Shown here: piece after piece, positions 1 to 15,000 of the stretch
How the letters are laid out: each line of letters begins with the position of its first letter
How positions within the stretch are numbered: the first letter of the stretch is position 1
Assembly (NCBI GenBank): GCA_947000775.1
Contig: CAMQGK010000056.1
Coordinates: forward strand, 1,905,501 to 1,969,500
Length of the DNA stretch: 64,000 nt
Source of the DNA: Pterois miles
Lineage: Eukaryota > Chordata > Actinopteri > Perciformes > Scorpaenidae
Direction of reading: 5' to 3'
Made by a program: the position numbers and the translations under genes
The notes under the pieces: generated by a model
Database searches by the model: none
Seen by the model: only the letters and a program-made list of their open reading frames with translations
Told to the model about the DNA's origin: nothing

Positions 1-150
1 TATAAAATAACAATAATAATACAATTTTGGAGTCAAGTCCCAAGTCAATATAATTAAGTATTTTTTATTTTTATATATTTTTGAGGTAAATATTGGAGGA
101 ACTTGTGGAAATTGGCGAAAACATGTAAAATAGCACTGGAATCATTTTAC

Positions 151-183
151 CTGGACGCCAACACCTGGTTCTCCTTGATTACC
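151..183 (-). CDS. col7a1: col7a1 exon 84: collagen repeat, last in the window
   Basis: 33 nt: GNQ GEP GVG VQ, donor gtaaaa. Ends with a short interruption. Later exons lie outside the window. Confidence 0.85.
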
Positions 184-3100
184 CTGTGACAGACACACAT
201 GGTTTTATGACTTTGTCCAGCAAAGCAACAAACAAAAGAATTTCAGCACACGCTGCAACACGTAGCACAAGCTAACACACCTTCACACCTGATGGACCTG
301 GAAGCCCGTTGGGACCCATGGGGCCCTAATGGAAGCAAACAACAAACATGTAAACTGCTGCTGTGAAGAGTGAATGTGTCTCTACATACTTCGTTGTGTC
401 TGATACTTACAGTCGGCCCTCTTATGCCAGGCTCTCCTGGGTTTCCCTAGAAGAAAAATACAAGTCATGTACAGTGTATACTCATACTCATCATCAAATA
501 CTCACTGAAACTGTACACAGGACAAGAAATATTTGACATCTTGATAAAGCTTATTCACTTTCTTGCTGAGAGTTAGATGAGAAGACTGATACCACTTATG
601 TGTTTGTCACCCAATATGACTTCCTGGAGTTTCTACTGATTGCTTGGCAACCTCATGGTGACGACAGAATATGAATAACAACGAACAGATATTACAATAG
701 TATTGACTTGGGTCACCAGAAGCCCCACAATACGATATTATCACAATACTCATTGTGACTTGCCATATGAGTACTGCAATAAGATACAGTATATTGCAGT
801 TAATTACCTTTTTCAACATCTGTATAAGATGCAGTTTTCACTTATGTTCATCTCACTTCAATAATTTTTATTGCATCAAAATGGGATTGAAAGTCAAGTG
901 GGCAGACTGACCAACACTGTCATAAAAACAAATGTTGCATCAAGCACCTAACAAACTGAACTGTTTCCAGGGCTGTTAAATGTACCACACATTCATGCAC
1001 ATGCACATGCATGCAATAAAATGCACGCACCATAGGGGGTTTCATCAGGATGGCTAATCTGGTGTACCTGTGACGCATTTGAGATCTGGTGTACCTGTGA
1101 CGCATTTGAGATCTGGTGTACCTGTGACGCATTTGAGCATGGAGTGGGATCAGAAAGAAGGCATCACTATAGGAGGGCGCATTAGAGGCTGTAACAATCA
1201 TGACTTAACACATTCACTACCTGTCTTGTGGAGAGTTTTCCTCAGAGGAAATGTATTGTTGTCTGGAACTATGGACATAATTTTTCAACTTTAGTTTTGA
1301 ACCTGAGCAATCTCTATCATATTGTGTTGCTCACCACAGGCTATTGTAATTAAAATGTGGAGCTCAGATGACGTTTGGGACATTTGGAGACACCAGGTGA
1401 AAGACTGACAGGAACAGATGGTCCTGAGGGAGTTATAAGTGGAGAGAAAACTTTTAATTGATTCACAATTTTTCACCTACACGCCTGTTGATGCGCAGAA
1501 GGAACTGTTTAGATTAATTCAGCAGAAGGACATGTATGATGTGCATATAAGCATGGAGAGTTCTGTGGTTCAACAATCTGAAGCTGCGGCTCCGTGTCCA
1601 TGCGTAACTGTAGCTTGACAGCACGCAACACAATGTAGTTAGAGTCTGCAGTGAGGTGTGCTGCGCTGGCTCTCTGTATATATGCTTATCTTGTGTGCAA
1701 GAATTAATTAATGAGTGGGAAAGAACATGACAAACGTCGATACAAGCATAATATTGTTATTTTAATTGTGTTGAAAACCGGGGCATTTTAGTGATTTACA
1801 GATATTTGTCTGGACTCGGGACACCCAGCTTGAAACCAGGACAATCCTAGACAAACCGGGATATCTGGTCACCATACATCTAACTCCTGGCAAGAAAGCT
1901 AATAACTGTATTTCCCAAAATGTCAAATTATTCCTTTAAGCAACATATTTATGAATAAATATGTTTATAAAAATTAAGTACTAAACATATGTATATATTT
2001 CTTTTTATACTCAATATTGGACAACATGGAGTTTACATAAATAATACACAGGCGTGTCACTGATTGACACGAGCATCTCTCGAGGAGACACAAAAATACA
2101 AACACACAAATGTCTGACTGACTGGTGACAACAGGTAGGACAACACAAACACAAAGGATCAACAATGTCGGCAAAGAGACACTCGCATGGTAAGCTCTGA
2201 AAAATCAGTGCTGTGAGAGGGATAAGCACACAACAGACAGCAGCAGGAACAGCTGCATGCATGATAAGCAGACTCAAGCGAACCGACAACACAGTACTCT
2301 TTGGAGTACCCAAATTCATTTTCCCCTCTACCATTGTGCACTAGATCCTGGCGAGAGCATCAGCTCAGGATGTCAGCAGACTTCCTTTCATCTCCTCCAA
2401 CAAATCTAGGGTGTTTCATACATTTAAATTTTTGGCACGGATGCTTTGGGGACAGTTGGTCTTGATTCATATTTTATGAGGAACCAATCAAGGTCTGACT
2501 CGTACCCCAGACCCCAGCTCCCAGAATACAAATGTATTACGATTAAAGTGGTGAAATTTGCCTGGAAGGTACATGACAATGTGTGCATCCTGATGATGGG
2601 TTGTTCTAGTCTCCTGTTGTTAAATGCAGATACATCTTTCATGCTTTTTCTTTTCTAAGCTAAAGCCCAGTGGTATCTCCAAAGCTTTGGTCCATTCCCC
2701 TATTGTATTCCCATGCCAGAGGGAGAGGTTCCCAGCTCTGCCTCCTCTAGAGCCCAAGCATGCCAGCCAGCAGCAGAGAACCTACCGGTCTGCCTAGTAC
2801 TCCTGGGAACCCAGGCAGGCCCTGGAGAGGACGAAAGACAGAGGAAGGTGGATGACAGGAGGGTGGGGAGGGGGGACAGTGTTGGAAGAGGGGGAAACAA
2901 ACAACACAGAAAAGGAAATAGACACATATGAGGAGAGAGAGGAAGTCAGAGAGTGAGGTGTTAGCTGCACAGCTGCAAAAGGTTACTGTCTAAGATCTAT
3001 GAAGCCTCGGCCCAAGAGGGGGAAAAGAGAGCTCCATCAGCCAACCCAGTGGTTTGCTCTGAAGATCAAGCCTAAGATGAGGCCCTTTGCTGGGTTACTG

Positions 3101-6000
3101 GTTACTCACTGGTTGGCCTCGAAGACCAGCGGGCCCTGTTGGGCCCTGCTCCAACATGGAGGGAAGGAAAACAAAAAGTGTGAGGAAGTGCTAAATATCT
3201 CTCCTCTCGTTCCCTTATATTCATTCATTATTCATATTTATTGATCACTATGAACACTATGGTAAGGAAAAATAAAATATTAAGTGATAGTTTGGGTGTT
3301 TTGAAGTGAGGTTGTATGAGGCACTTATCCAGGTAGGTGTTTTACCTACAGTAGATGACGGCTGGCGTGCCCTCAGTTTGGAGAAGCAGACATGAGTACC
3401 GACGCAGTAGCAAAGAAATAGTGTTGTAAATGGGGACATGCAGAATTAAAAGTATTTTAGCCACCTAAAAGAAAGGCTCAGCTAAAAAACATCTGTTTAA
3501 ATGTGCGCTATATTTAGAATATTTTCACCGCTTTATCTTGTCATCAAACAGCCCTTTCCTTCTCCCTCTTCTGACAGGAAACTGACTGAAAAATCAAACT
3601 TATCTTTACTCTCTCCAAGGCCAGCAGGCTCAGATGACAAAAAACATATAGAAACATTTCACTTTAGGTTCAGTTTGCCATCAGAAAATATATATAATAA
3701 TATATAATATAATATATATAAACCGATGTTGATTTTTTTTCAAGCCTCTTTTAGGTGGATAATGTTTTGCTGCCCGCCCCGTCCACAGCAGTGTATTGCT
3801 TTGCTCCAGTGACCCTCTCTGGTTCTCGATGCTGGAAGCGACCATCAACTACTGTTAATAGTAATAGTAATACACTATGGATAAGTACCTCATACAAGCC
3901 CACTTCAAAACACCTGCACTATCCCTTTAATGTGTCCCCTGATGTTAACAGAAATCCTGCTGGTTTGATATTTTCAAAAAGCTGAGTGGGTTGTGCCTTT
4001 CATATGAATTAAAACTCATATACATTACATATCACAAGGTTAGTTTAGGCAAATACAAAATAAACAAGAATAGAATTAATACATTATTAACTATAAATAC
4101 ACACTATATTACCAAAAGTATTAACTCACCCCTCCAAATAATTGAAATCAGGTGTTCTAATCGCTTCCATGGCCACAGGTGTATAAAATCAAGCACCAGG
4201 GCATGTGGACTGTTTTTTCAAACATTTGTCTCTCTCAGGAGCTCAGTGAATTCCTGCGTGGTACTGTGATAGGATGCCAGCTGTGCAACAAGTCCAGTCA
4301 TTAAATTTCTTCGCTCCTAAATATTCCACAGTCAACTGTCAATGGTATTATAACAAATGGAAGCGACTGGGAACGACAGCAACTCAGCCACGAAGTGGTA
4401 GGCCACGTAAAATGACGGAGCAGGGTCAGCAGATGCTGAGGCACATAGTGCGAAGAGGTTGCCAACTTTCTTCAGAGTCAATCGCTACAGACCTCCAAAC
4501 TTGATGTGGCCTTCAGATTATCTTGAGAACAGTGCGTAGAGAGCTTTGTGGAATGAGTTTCCATGGCTGAGCAGCTGCATCCAAGCCATACATCACCAAG
4601 TGCAATGCAAAGTTTCGGATGCAGTGGTGTAGAGCACGCGGCCACTGGACTCTGGAGCACTGGAGACGCGTTCTCTGGAGTGATGAATCGCACTTCACCG
4701 GCGGGTTTGGCGGTTGCCAGGAGAACGGTACTTGTCTGACTGCATTGTGCCAAGTGTAAAGTTTGGTGGAGGGGGGATTATGGTGTGGGGTTATTTCAGG
4801 AGCTGGGCTTGGCCCCTTAGGTCCAGTGAGAAGAACTTTGAATGCTTCAGCATACCAAGAGATTTTGGGCAGTTCCACGCTCCAAACTTTGTGGGAACAG
4901 TTTGGGGATGGCCCCTTCCTGTTCCAACATGACTGCGCACCAGTACACAAAGTAAGGTCCATAAAGACCTGGATGAGAGAGTTTGGTGTGGATGAACTTG
5001 ACTGGCCTGCACAGAGTCCTGACCTCAACTCGACAGAACACCTTTGGGGTGAATTAGAGCGGAGACTGAGAGTCAGGCCTTCTCGTCCAACATCAGGGTG
5101 AGACCACACGAATGCACTTCTGGATGAATAGTCAAAAATTCCCATAAACACATTCCTAAACCTTGGGGAAAGCCTTCCCAGAAGAGTTGACGCTGTTATA
5201 GCTGCAAAGGGTTGACCGACGTCATATCAAACCCTATGGACTAAAAATGGGATGTCACTTGAGTTCATATGCGAGTCAACGCAGGTGAGCCAGTACTTTT
5301 GGCAATATAGTGTATATTGTTATTCTTGTGAAAAAAAAAAAAGCACACACACTTACCAAGTCGGTTGGAAGACATTCACTAAATAGTTACACATGTGTCT
5401 CTAAACCAAGAAAGTCATTACTGTAGCATACTCTATTAAGAACATAAAAAGCACAATATCGTCACATATAATTTAGCTAACATCCAGTACAACACACTTA
5501 CCGGTTTCCCATCCTGACCTGGTTTTCCTGGTTCTCCTGGGATTCCCTGAAATGACAAAACACAGATTGCTTCTTATAACTTTTAGTTAATAAAATTAAT
5601 TCATTTTTTCATCATGTCTTGAGTGTTGTAAGAGTAAGATAAAAGTCAGATTTTCTCACTTTAGTAGTCTGTGGTTATTACAATATTCTAATCAGATTAC
5701 ACCTGAGAGCCAGCTCACCGTTGAGCCATCTCGTCCTTTTTCTCCAGACTGTCCTCTGTCTCCTTTATCACCACGAGATCCCACAAGACCCTGTAAGACA
5801 CATTTAAAGTGTCTCATTTGCATATAGAAACATGTGCCATGTGTGATTGGATTATCTGTATTACTTGTAAGTTTTACCCGTTCTCCTTGAGGTCCCGGAG
5901 ATCCTGCAGCACCAGGTTCTCCCTTCGGTCCTACAACTCCTGGAGGGCCTCTGGACCCAGGCGCACCAATCAGTACCGAGTCAGCAGATTCTCCCTACAG

Positions 6001-6041
<41 letters not shown>

Positions 6042-9000
6042 TATAAAGTCCATTCTATGTACTGGGTATAGTTTCACTCCATCAATAACAAGGATGAGAA
6101 GGAGTTTACCTTTTGACCTGGTGGGCCAGCTATTCCTGTTTGTCCGATTTTACCCTGAAAATCCGAAGAAATTCTCAGTTCAGGTTCAGGTTTACAATAA
6201 AACATGAATTTCTTCACACCTTGATGTAGAGGACCATATTTAATAATGTCAACGTATCATAAACACTTACAGCTTCTCCTCTGTCACCTTTCTCTCCTCT
6301 CTCACCCTGAAATACAGATATACACGATATTAGCAGAATCATGTTCAGTCCATGATTTGTTCACCCGGCTCTTCTCAACTCACCTTTTCTCCAGGTCTTC
6401 CAGCCTCCCCCAGTTCCCCGGCTCGCCCAGGAACTCCTGGTATTCCTGGTTTACCTGACTCTCCAGCAGGCCCTGGGGGTCCCTCTGGCCCTCGCTCTCC
6501 AATGGCTCTACCTGGAGGTCCAGTAGCTCCCACAAGTCCTCGCTCCCCTTGATCCCCTTTTGCTCCCCTCTCTCCTTGAAAACCACGGGAACCCTGGTGC
6601 ACAACAGGAAATGGAAAGAGATAAACAAATCTAAATTTTAACCTGAATTATCTTGATAAGACATTTTAATAAACATTAAAACAGAGAGCACCATCTGGAC
6701 TTGCTATGATCTTACTGGGGGTGTTTGTTAATTTATTTTATTTTTAATGTAAGCCTCCAAGTTGCCCTTAGTTACACTTACATCTGCACCAGATGGTCCT
6801 CTCGGTCCGGGTTCACCATGGTCTCCTTTTTCACCTTTTACTGCCTTCTGCACTGTAGGGGACAGTAGTGTGTCCTTCCTGTCCACAACCACCTTCAGAT
6901 CAGACACCTGTATGGAGGGAAGAAAAGGGAAATGGTTGGCAAGAGTTTCATAATTTGCAGCCACAGACTGCCTGTGAAACACTAAGATATTTACAGTTCA
7001 TCTCAGCAGCTTGTAATCAGTGGTCTATTTACAAATGTTCCACAGGAGTCCAAAAAATGCAGTCTAATGGTCATTTTAAAATGTATTCATAAAAAACGGT
7101 CTTTAATATATGGTTTTACTGTCAATAATTGACATGTTTTTTCATCTGCAGGAACACTAAATGAAGCTTAGCAGACTCCACACTGGTGGGGCGACGTTTA
7201 TTTGAAGAAGTGACAATTCAGTCATAAACGACTGTCACTAGTCAATCTTGGAACCCATCTTCTCTCGGTCTGATGACAATTTAGCCTCTAGGGGCAACAT
7301 TTCTGGGGTTCTGGTGTAGCTAGCAAATATCCGGGCCAAGACTTCCTCTTCTGTGCGCCGGTAATTGTTTACTGTCCAGTTAGCAACTTGAGATACGACA
7401 CTGGAATTGGAGTTGAAAGACAATGCGTATGACCAGATAGTTTCACAAGTCGCCAGTTTTCAAGCTAAAGCTAAATCATCATCAGATGATAGCCGGTGAT
7501 ATTCCTAGGTTACATTTTGACCAATAAGTTCCTCCTGTTTTGCTCTCCACACGGACACATGTTCAATACCAAAATATTGTCCTGTCGCCTACAGATTCTG
7601 CATGTGCATCTGCATATTTTACCACAGCAACTCTGTTAATCCGCTTTTATTGGATTGGAGACATTTTTATTTTCAAACTAACTTGAAGAGTGCAAGAACA
7701 AACGACCAAATAAAAAAACAAAAGAAGCAAAACTTAACTTCACTTCCATTAGCAAGACCATTCTGATCCATCCATATATCCATAATAGATACATTAGTAA
7801 TAACTGAGATTAAGGCTGTTTGGATTTAATACAAATGCCATTAAAAAGCTCTTACTGCTCTTATTGGGAATCTACAGTTTGCCAAATATATTTTTGAATG
7901 AACGCACAAATTAATTTTGACATTTCAAATATACATAAATATGACTGACTACTACTAAATACCTGACTACTCACCAGGACCATTTAGCTATTTCAAGAAA
8001 CTACACTGGCAGACATTTGTGGAGAGGTAGGTATACGCACATTACATGTACTGGAGGTGCAAGGCTTTTGGAAGGAAGCATTGATCGAAAACAAAATTGT
8101 GCTTAAAACACAGACAGACCTTTCCATCTCAGAAGGGATCATCGAGCTACAACCTCATCATGTTCAAATCCAATGTAAAGATGCATCTTTTGTATTTAAC
8201 TAGATCTCCTAAAAGGTACAGTGTTTAGGATTTAGTGTTATCAAGTGGTGTGGTTGCACACTGCAACCATTTACTATTATTTACTACTACGTTGTGTAGA
8301 ATTTTGCAGTTTGCAAGCCTGCATGCTTTCCTGGCTATTCTGACCCACAAACCTCTGCACAGCGGATATACAGTGACACAATGTTATGACCAAGTAGTAT
8401 GTCCTAATTGTATGCATACTGCATGTAACAGTACAAACAGTATTTTGTAGCTGCAGTATGTACTTAAAGTAAAAATATAAAAGTATATGATTTGGAACAT
8501 AGTCCCAGTGTTTGGTGTGTCTGTTCTAGGCTACTGTAGAAACATGACAGAGCAACATGGTGGACTCAATTGGTTAGTTTCAATTATTCTAAGTTTCAGG
8601 TGATTATACACTAATGAAAACATAGTTATGAATATTATATTACATTTCTGCTACTAGATCCCCCAAAATGTTACACACTCTTCCTTTAAAATAAATCAAA
8701 CACTGAGGACTAGAATGCTTTCTACACGCTTAAGGGCTCAACAAAGAGAAATGTTACAGAATCATTAAAATCCAAATTGTATGGCCTACATACCTGAATG
8801 CCAAGGCTGGCCAGAGCCTTCTGTACATCCTGGTAAGACAAATACACAAACATCAGTCAACATACGGGAACTATACTGACGATAAATGAGTCACAGCTGG
8901 GTCATGACAGGTTACATGCTGACATCTTACCACTGCTGTCCCAGGTTTGCCTGGAGCTCCATCCTCTCCTGGGTCTCCCTGCCAATAAAAAAAAGTGTCA

Positions 9001-12000
9001 ACATAAAACATGTGAAAGCTCACGCATGTCACACTTTCAATACAATAGCGATGGACATTTAACTTACACTATCACCTTTAGGGCCAGATGGACCTCTATC
9101 CCCCTGGAACAAAGACAGTTAGAAGGTCAAAAATAAACAAACTAAGTGGTTACTGATCTAAAGAGATCAATACAGACAACTTGGACTTACTCTGGCTCCC
9201 ACAGCTCCAGGGATCCCAGGTATGCCCTGAAGGACAGAGCAAGGACAATGATAAAAACATCAACAGATAAGACAGTGGGAGGGCTGCAGCAGCACACAGG
9301 GACAGATGTAGATAAAACACACATCTCTGCTGCTACAATGTGGGATAGTGATGCTGCTAGGGACAACATGGCCACACACAGCTACTGTAGTGGTTTCTAG
9401 CTGCCTTTTCTTTAAAACGACAATTTCTACAATAGTATACAAAAACAAACACAACCACATGAAAACACAAGTATAAGCAGAGGACTTGTTTTGTGTGCAT
9501 AATGATTTTATTTTCCATTAATGCACATCAGCCCTTGGAGGTCTGTATCATTCCTAACACACAACGCTTCAGGAAAAGCAGCGACTGTAAAACACATTTT
9601 AAAGAATGTAATTAAAAACAATGTCAGAGTGCTGCAAAGTCATGCATACTCACAGGGGTTCCTGGAGGCCCCTGGGGACCTGGGATTGCTGCTCCTTTAT
9701 CATACACCACCTGAGAGACAGGAACCAGGCAGAGATTAGTACAGATGACAATCTATCATTCCCATTTATGATTTATTTCAAATGTAGAAACAACTGATTG
9801 ATTAGTTGTCAACTATTAAATTAATCAGTAACAATGATGATAATTGATTGGGTCATTTTTTAATATGAATATGACTGAATATCTTTTAATTAACAGATTA
9901 ACAGATTTATCAACAATGAAAATAATCATTAGTTTCTGCCTTATTCAAATGTGTCTACAGCAGTCGCACCTGTCCAGGAGGACCAATGCTGCCTGGTGCT
10001 CCAGCAGGCCCTGGAGGGCCAGAGGGTCCGACAGGCCCAGCAAGGCCCCGGTCTCCTTTCTGCCCGTCCCGGCCCTGGAAAACACATTACACAACTGAAA
10101 CTCTCTCTTCAGTGTTACTTCCTCCTGCGCTACAGCCGAGGCTGAACTATAAAATCAAAGCAGGTGGCCACTGCCACCCCTCCACTGATGTTCTAGAGAT
10201 AATTAATGTGAATTTGCACATGAAAACAGCACAGCACTGACATTTGGTGCCTCTCTGGATTCCTCTCAGAAGTGGCTCCCCCTTAAAGGCTAGGCCTGAT
10301 CATTAGAGGCTAGTGAATTTATTATATAGCTGCTTCTGAGAAGCCTATTGATTCACCAGTGAGTGAGAGTGTGACGGCAATGTCAATGTCAGAGCAAACT
10401 GCAGTTGATAAATACACACTTGAGTGGGGAAGTGATGAGGAGAAAGGAAAGGAGGAATGTATAATACAATAAAGTCGAGGATCAATACAGGAAGAAGGGG
10501 GTGAGACAGATGGGGCAGGTTGACAGGACGGGACACAGAGCAAAAACAAAGAGATAATGATATAAAAGAGATTTAGCAAAACTGACATCTCTTCCAGCTG
10601 CTCCTGATTCTCCTTTGTCACCCTGCAGATTAAAGACAGCAGATATAAATACAGACATGATAAGAACAATCTTCATAAACAATTTTCTGAGAGTAATCTG
10701 TGAGAATTGTGATTGTCAATGGTCAGTGTGAATTTGTGGCTAAATTGTTATACAAATAGTCAGTGGTCATGTCTATAATGTTAAATCGGTTAATGTGCAC
10801 CAGATCCAGCAAGGACATTGGGGGACGTGCTGCTCCACTCAACTGGCCGCTGAAACGGTGGCGTGCCCTATCGTGGAATCTATGCGGTTAGTCCAGGAAA
10901 CAACATGGCGGCCTACTCATGAACTTTCTATTATTCTATTTAAACAATCCAACAAAATTTTCTTCTGTAAAAGAAATAGGCTATGTCACTGCTGAATCTC
11001 ATTTTACTAGATTGCCTAGTTTCACAGCTTGGTCCAAGTTTTGTATGCATCGCCTGAGACAGGCTCATTTACATAAATGTGAGTTTTTCAACTTTATGCA
11101 AATACACGCCCTCTTCATCTCGCCACAACACTCTCATCTGGGTGACTGGTTCTCCTGCTTTCAATAGGAAATGAATGGAAACTATTGACACGACCTCTGT
11201 CACCAGATCAGGTGGAAATTCGCCGATAGAGGACCACTCGCGCCAGTGAGTGGAACAGTTGACATGCCCCCTGAAAACGAGGACTGGTCCTGCTTTTTCA
11301 TTTTGAAAGAGCAACGGGCAATGAGGAAACCCGCCAATTGTGTAACTCACTCAGTCAGTCACTCAGCATTTGTAGGGCTGGCCGTCTGTAGTCCAGCCAA
11401 AAAAATACCAGTTATACCCAGCTAAAGTATTGTTTGACTTCATTTTCAGTCAATTTTGTTTAGTGTCTTTACATGTGGTGTGTATTAAAAGCAGTGAAAC
11501 ATTTCAAAAAAATATTCACAAATACATAGTAATTTAACAAAGATGTTACACTTTAACAGACATCATTCATAAGAGGTCATCTGGGAAACAAACCTTCCTC
11601 CCATCTTCACCTGGCACACCATCCTCACCCTATAAGTCAAAACAAAAATGCATTACAGACTCAAACAAACAAACTGAATAACTGCCGCTCTGCTGCAGGA
11701 GCACTCAGGTAATTCAGTGCCACTACTGCTTTAGAGACTCACTTAAGACGGCCATTATGCAGCAGAGCCTGAAATAAATGTCCTTACTACTTTATTGTTG
11801 AGGCCATTACCAAATTAGAGAATCATAGAGAGACCGAAAAAACACGCACTACTGAACAAGATTCGTACCGTGACTGTTCACAATAAATATTAAAGTATGT
11901 CGGTCAAGTCACTAATAAAATGCCCAAGGTGTCACATTACAGTATGTCAGGTAGAGTGGATATTATAGTCATGATGCTGAGAAAAGTGACTTACCATTTT

Positions 12001-15000
12001 GCCAGGAGAGCCAGGTTTGCCATCTTCTCCTGCTTTACCCTGAAATATAACAAGGACGATGACACACAACAAATAAATGTGGTGGAAAAACAGACTGAGA
12101 TGTAAAGAAACAGAAGAATGGATGACAGTGATGGAGAGATACATAAAAGTGTGTGTGTCGAGGTGTGTATGTACTCACAGGTGTCCCTGCAGTGCCTGGT
12201 GGCCCAACAGGCCCTGGTGGACCCTGTTCCCCTCTAAGTCCTGATAAACCCTGGAAAACAAACCAACACAGATCACAGTGAATGGTTTAATCCATAGAAA
12301 GAGAACAGCAGGAGAAGAGACAGTGAGCTGTTTGCCATGATAATTTGACCAGCACTAAAGTTTGTTGTTAGTTGTTATGTCTAGAAGGTAACCTGCAAAT
12401 CCTGAAATCTAGCAAAAACTCTCATGAGGCTCGCTGCCTGATGACCTATCCTAACCTTATCTACTTGAGGTCAACACCTAACCTTAACCATTCAAGGTCT
12501 TTGCCCAACCTTAACTATTTGAGGTCAACACCTAAACTTAGAAAGAAAGAAAGATATTCCTTTATTAGTCCCACAGTGGAGAAATTCAGTTTTACACTCT
12601 GTTGTTCACACAGTACATATACATGTCAATGGAGAGATGTCAGAGTGAGGGGGCTGCTCCTGACAAGCGCCCAGAGCAGTTGGGGGTTTGGTGCCTTGCT
12701 CAGGGGCACCTTGGCAGTGCCCAAGAGGTAAACTGGCACCTCTCCAGCAACCAGTTGGTCTTGGTCCATGGGGGACTTAAACCGGTGACCTCCGCGTCCT
12801 AACCCAAGTCCTTACAGATTGAGCTACTGCCGCCCCCTTAACCATCTTGTGAGAGTTTCACAACTCACAGGTTACCCTCTAGACTTAGCCTCGGCAACAG
12901 AGGTAGTCACAGAGCCGAATGGATGTCTGTTGAGGTCAATTCATACTTAATTTCTTACAGTAACATTACTTACTTGTAAAAGGGGCAGCCAGCATGGTGT
13001 GACTACACACACAAACACACTAGACGCTGACACTGTTGTTTACACATCATGCCAGCAAGTGAATCCACAACTTCACAGTTTGGTTAGCCCACTGCAACGG
13101 CTGCAATGGCAATGATACACATAGAAACAGCTGCCGCTCCGAGCATCCTGCTACATTGATATGTAATGCCCATTTATTCAGACTTCTGAGCTAAAACTGA
13201 TATAGTTTTTGCACTGCATTGTGGGAATGTAAGGACAATTAAAAAGAGAGTTTAAAATGTATAATTTAGTAGCTTAAAAGCATAGTAACACTTACAGCAA
13301 GCATGACAGAAATAGCAACTGCAATTTGTTTTGGATGTTCAGCAGCAGTAATAAAGCTGTCATGTAGGATTTGGACTCTTTAAACTGTAAGTTGAGCAGT
13401 TGAGGACTTTCAGAACCATTATTATGGTCAATATTACATAATAAGTCTCTGTGAAACTGGACTGGCCTGGAGACATCTCTCCCTACAGTCAGCTTATGCA
13501 ACTAGCCACAGGAGTGAAGACTGAGTTTTAACACCTCCACAGTGCCCTCTGCAGCACAGATACATAAAGTGCAATTCAGGTGCAGACGTGCTGAACATGT
13601 GTTAAATACAGAATCTGGAAAATATGAAGAAAATCAGAAAATAAAATAAATTTTAACTGCTTACTGAAATACAAATCTCACAGTTAAGGTGAGCATAAAA
13701 TATCAGCACTTATTGTCTTATGTTTACTGATAACTAATACAAATCAGGACCAATTGTATTTTTCAAATAGGACAAATTAAACTCACATCTCTCCCAGGAT
13801 CCCCCTGTTTCCCAGGATCACCCTGTAACACAAAGAAAAACAAATACAGTGCATCAGCTACATACATTCACCACCCAGGTAGGCTCTAAATACAATGTGT
13901 TTTATTAGGGATGCACGATGATATCGGCACGTCATCAACATTGTCAGATAAAGGCTTTAAAATTAAATATTGTAACTGGCCAAAAATTTCTACCGATATG
14001 ACAGGCCGATAAGATGACGCATATATGCACATTGTGATGCAAATCGTTGACAAAGCGGGTGCAAAAAGCAAAATGTCTGCTGTGTGGAGGTACATTGTTC
14101 TGCAACTTGTAAAATTTGCCCTGGCTATGCCTACTTGCTGGACTGTCTCAGGGACAACTTCATATCCAAGCCTGTTAAATTAGGATGAATTGTTCAGACT
14201 TGTTTGAACATGTTACATAAAAATAAATATGGCATGTTTTACTTGTTACCCAAGTTGAAGAAATTTTCTTATTTTGCCCAGTGAATGTGTACTTTTTAAA
14301 CACAGCACTGTAAAGTGGGTAAAATAATATGTTAATTCCACTACAGGAAAGACTTGCTGTTCTCTGCAATTAGGAGGAAAAAATATGTGCGTATATCAGC
14401 ATCAGCCAAAATGAGTCGGACAATATCTGCATATCAGATTTTGGCAAAAATCCAATATCGTGCATCCCTATGTTTTATAATTTAGGGAGAAGATAGCATA
14501 AACTGAAGTACCCTCTGCCCAGGTGGTCCAGCAGCACCTGGTTTACCATCCACACCAGGACGTCCATCTAACCCGGAGCTTCCTCTTTCTCCCTGAGGAA
14601 AACCACATTTACATTAAGTCTACAGTAAGAGAACAGTTTCAGTCGCTCAATTCAACTTTTGGCCGTAAAGCTTTCTGCCACCCCGTCTGCACTTCATCCC
14701 ACTGGGAATCTGCTACATGCGACATGGAATCCGGTGGAATGAAGGTCAGCAATTTATTTCTAGTGTTAACAACACGACATGGGTCAGTTTGAGATTGTGA
14801 GGACCAGCCACACTGATTGATGTCAAACCTTGTCTCCAGGCGCTCCTCTTTCCCCTGCGTCCCCCTGGAAACATTACAAGTGAAAGTGATGAAAATGTGT
14901 GTGAAAGGAAATAATTCAGATATCGACAGTAGTTATGAGAATGGTGAAGTAGAGAAGCAGTGACGGAAAGCAAACTCACTCTCGTGCCAGGAGGTCCCCG

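Noticed and set aside
1057..1137. CRISPR-like repeats
   Set aside because: Units are directly adjacent with no spacers, in a vertebrate intron.
4513..5151. 212-codon open frame on - strand
   Set aside because: Antisense shadow of the Tc1-like transposase; no own domain.
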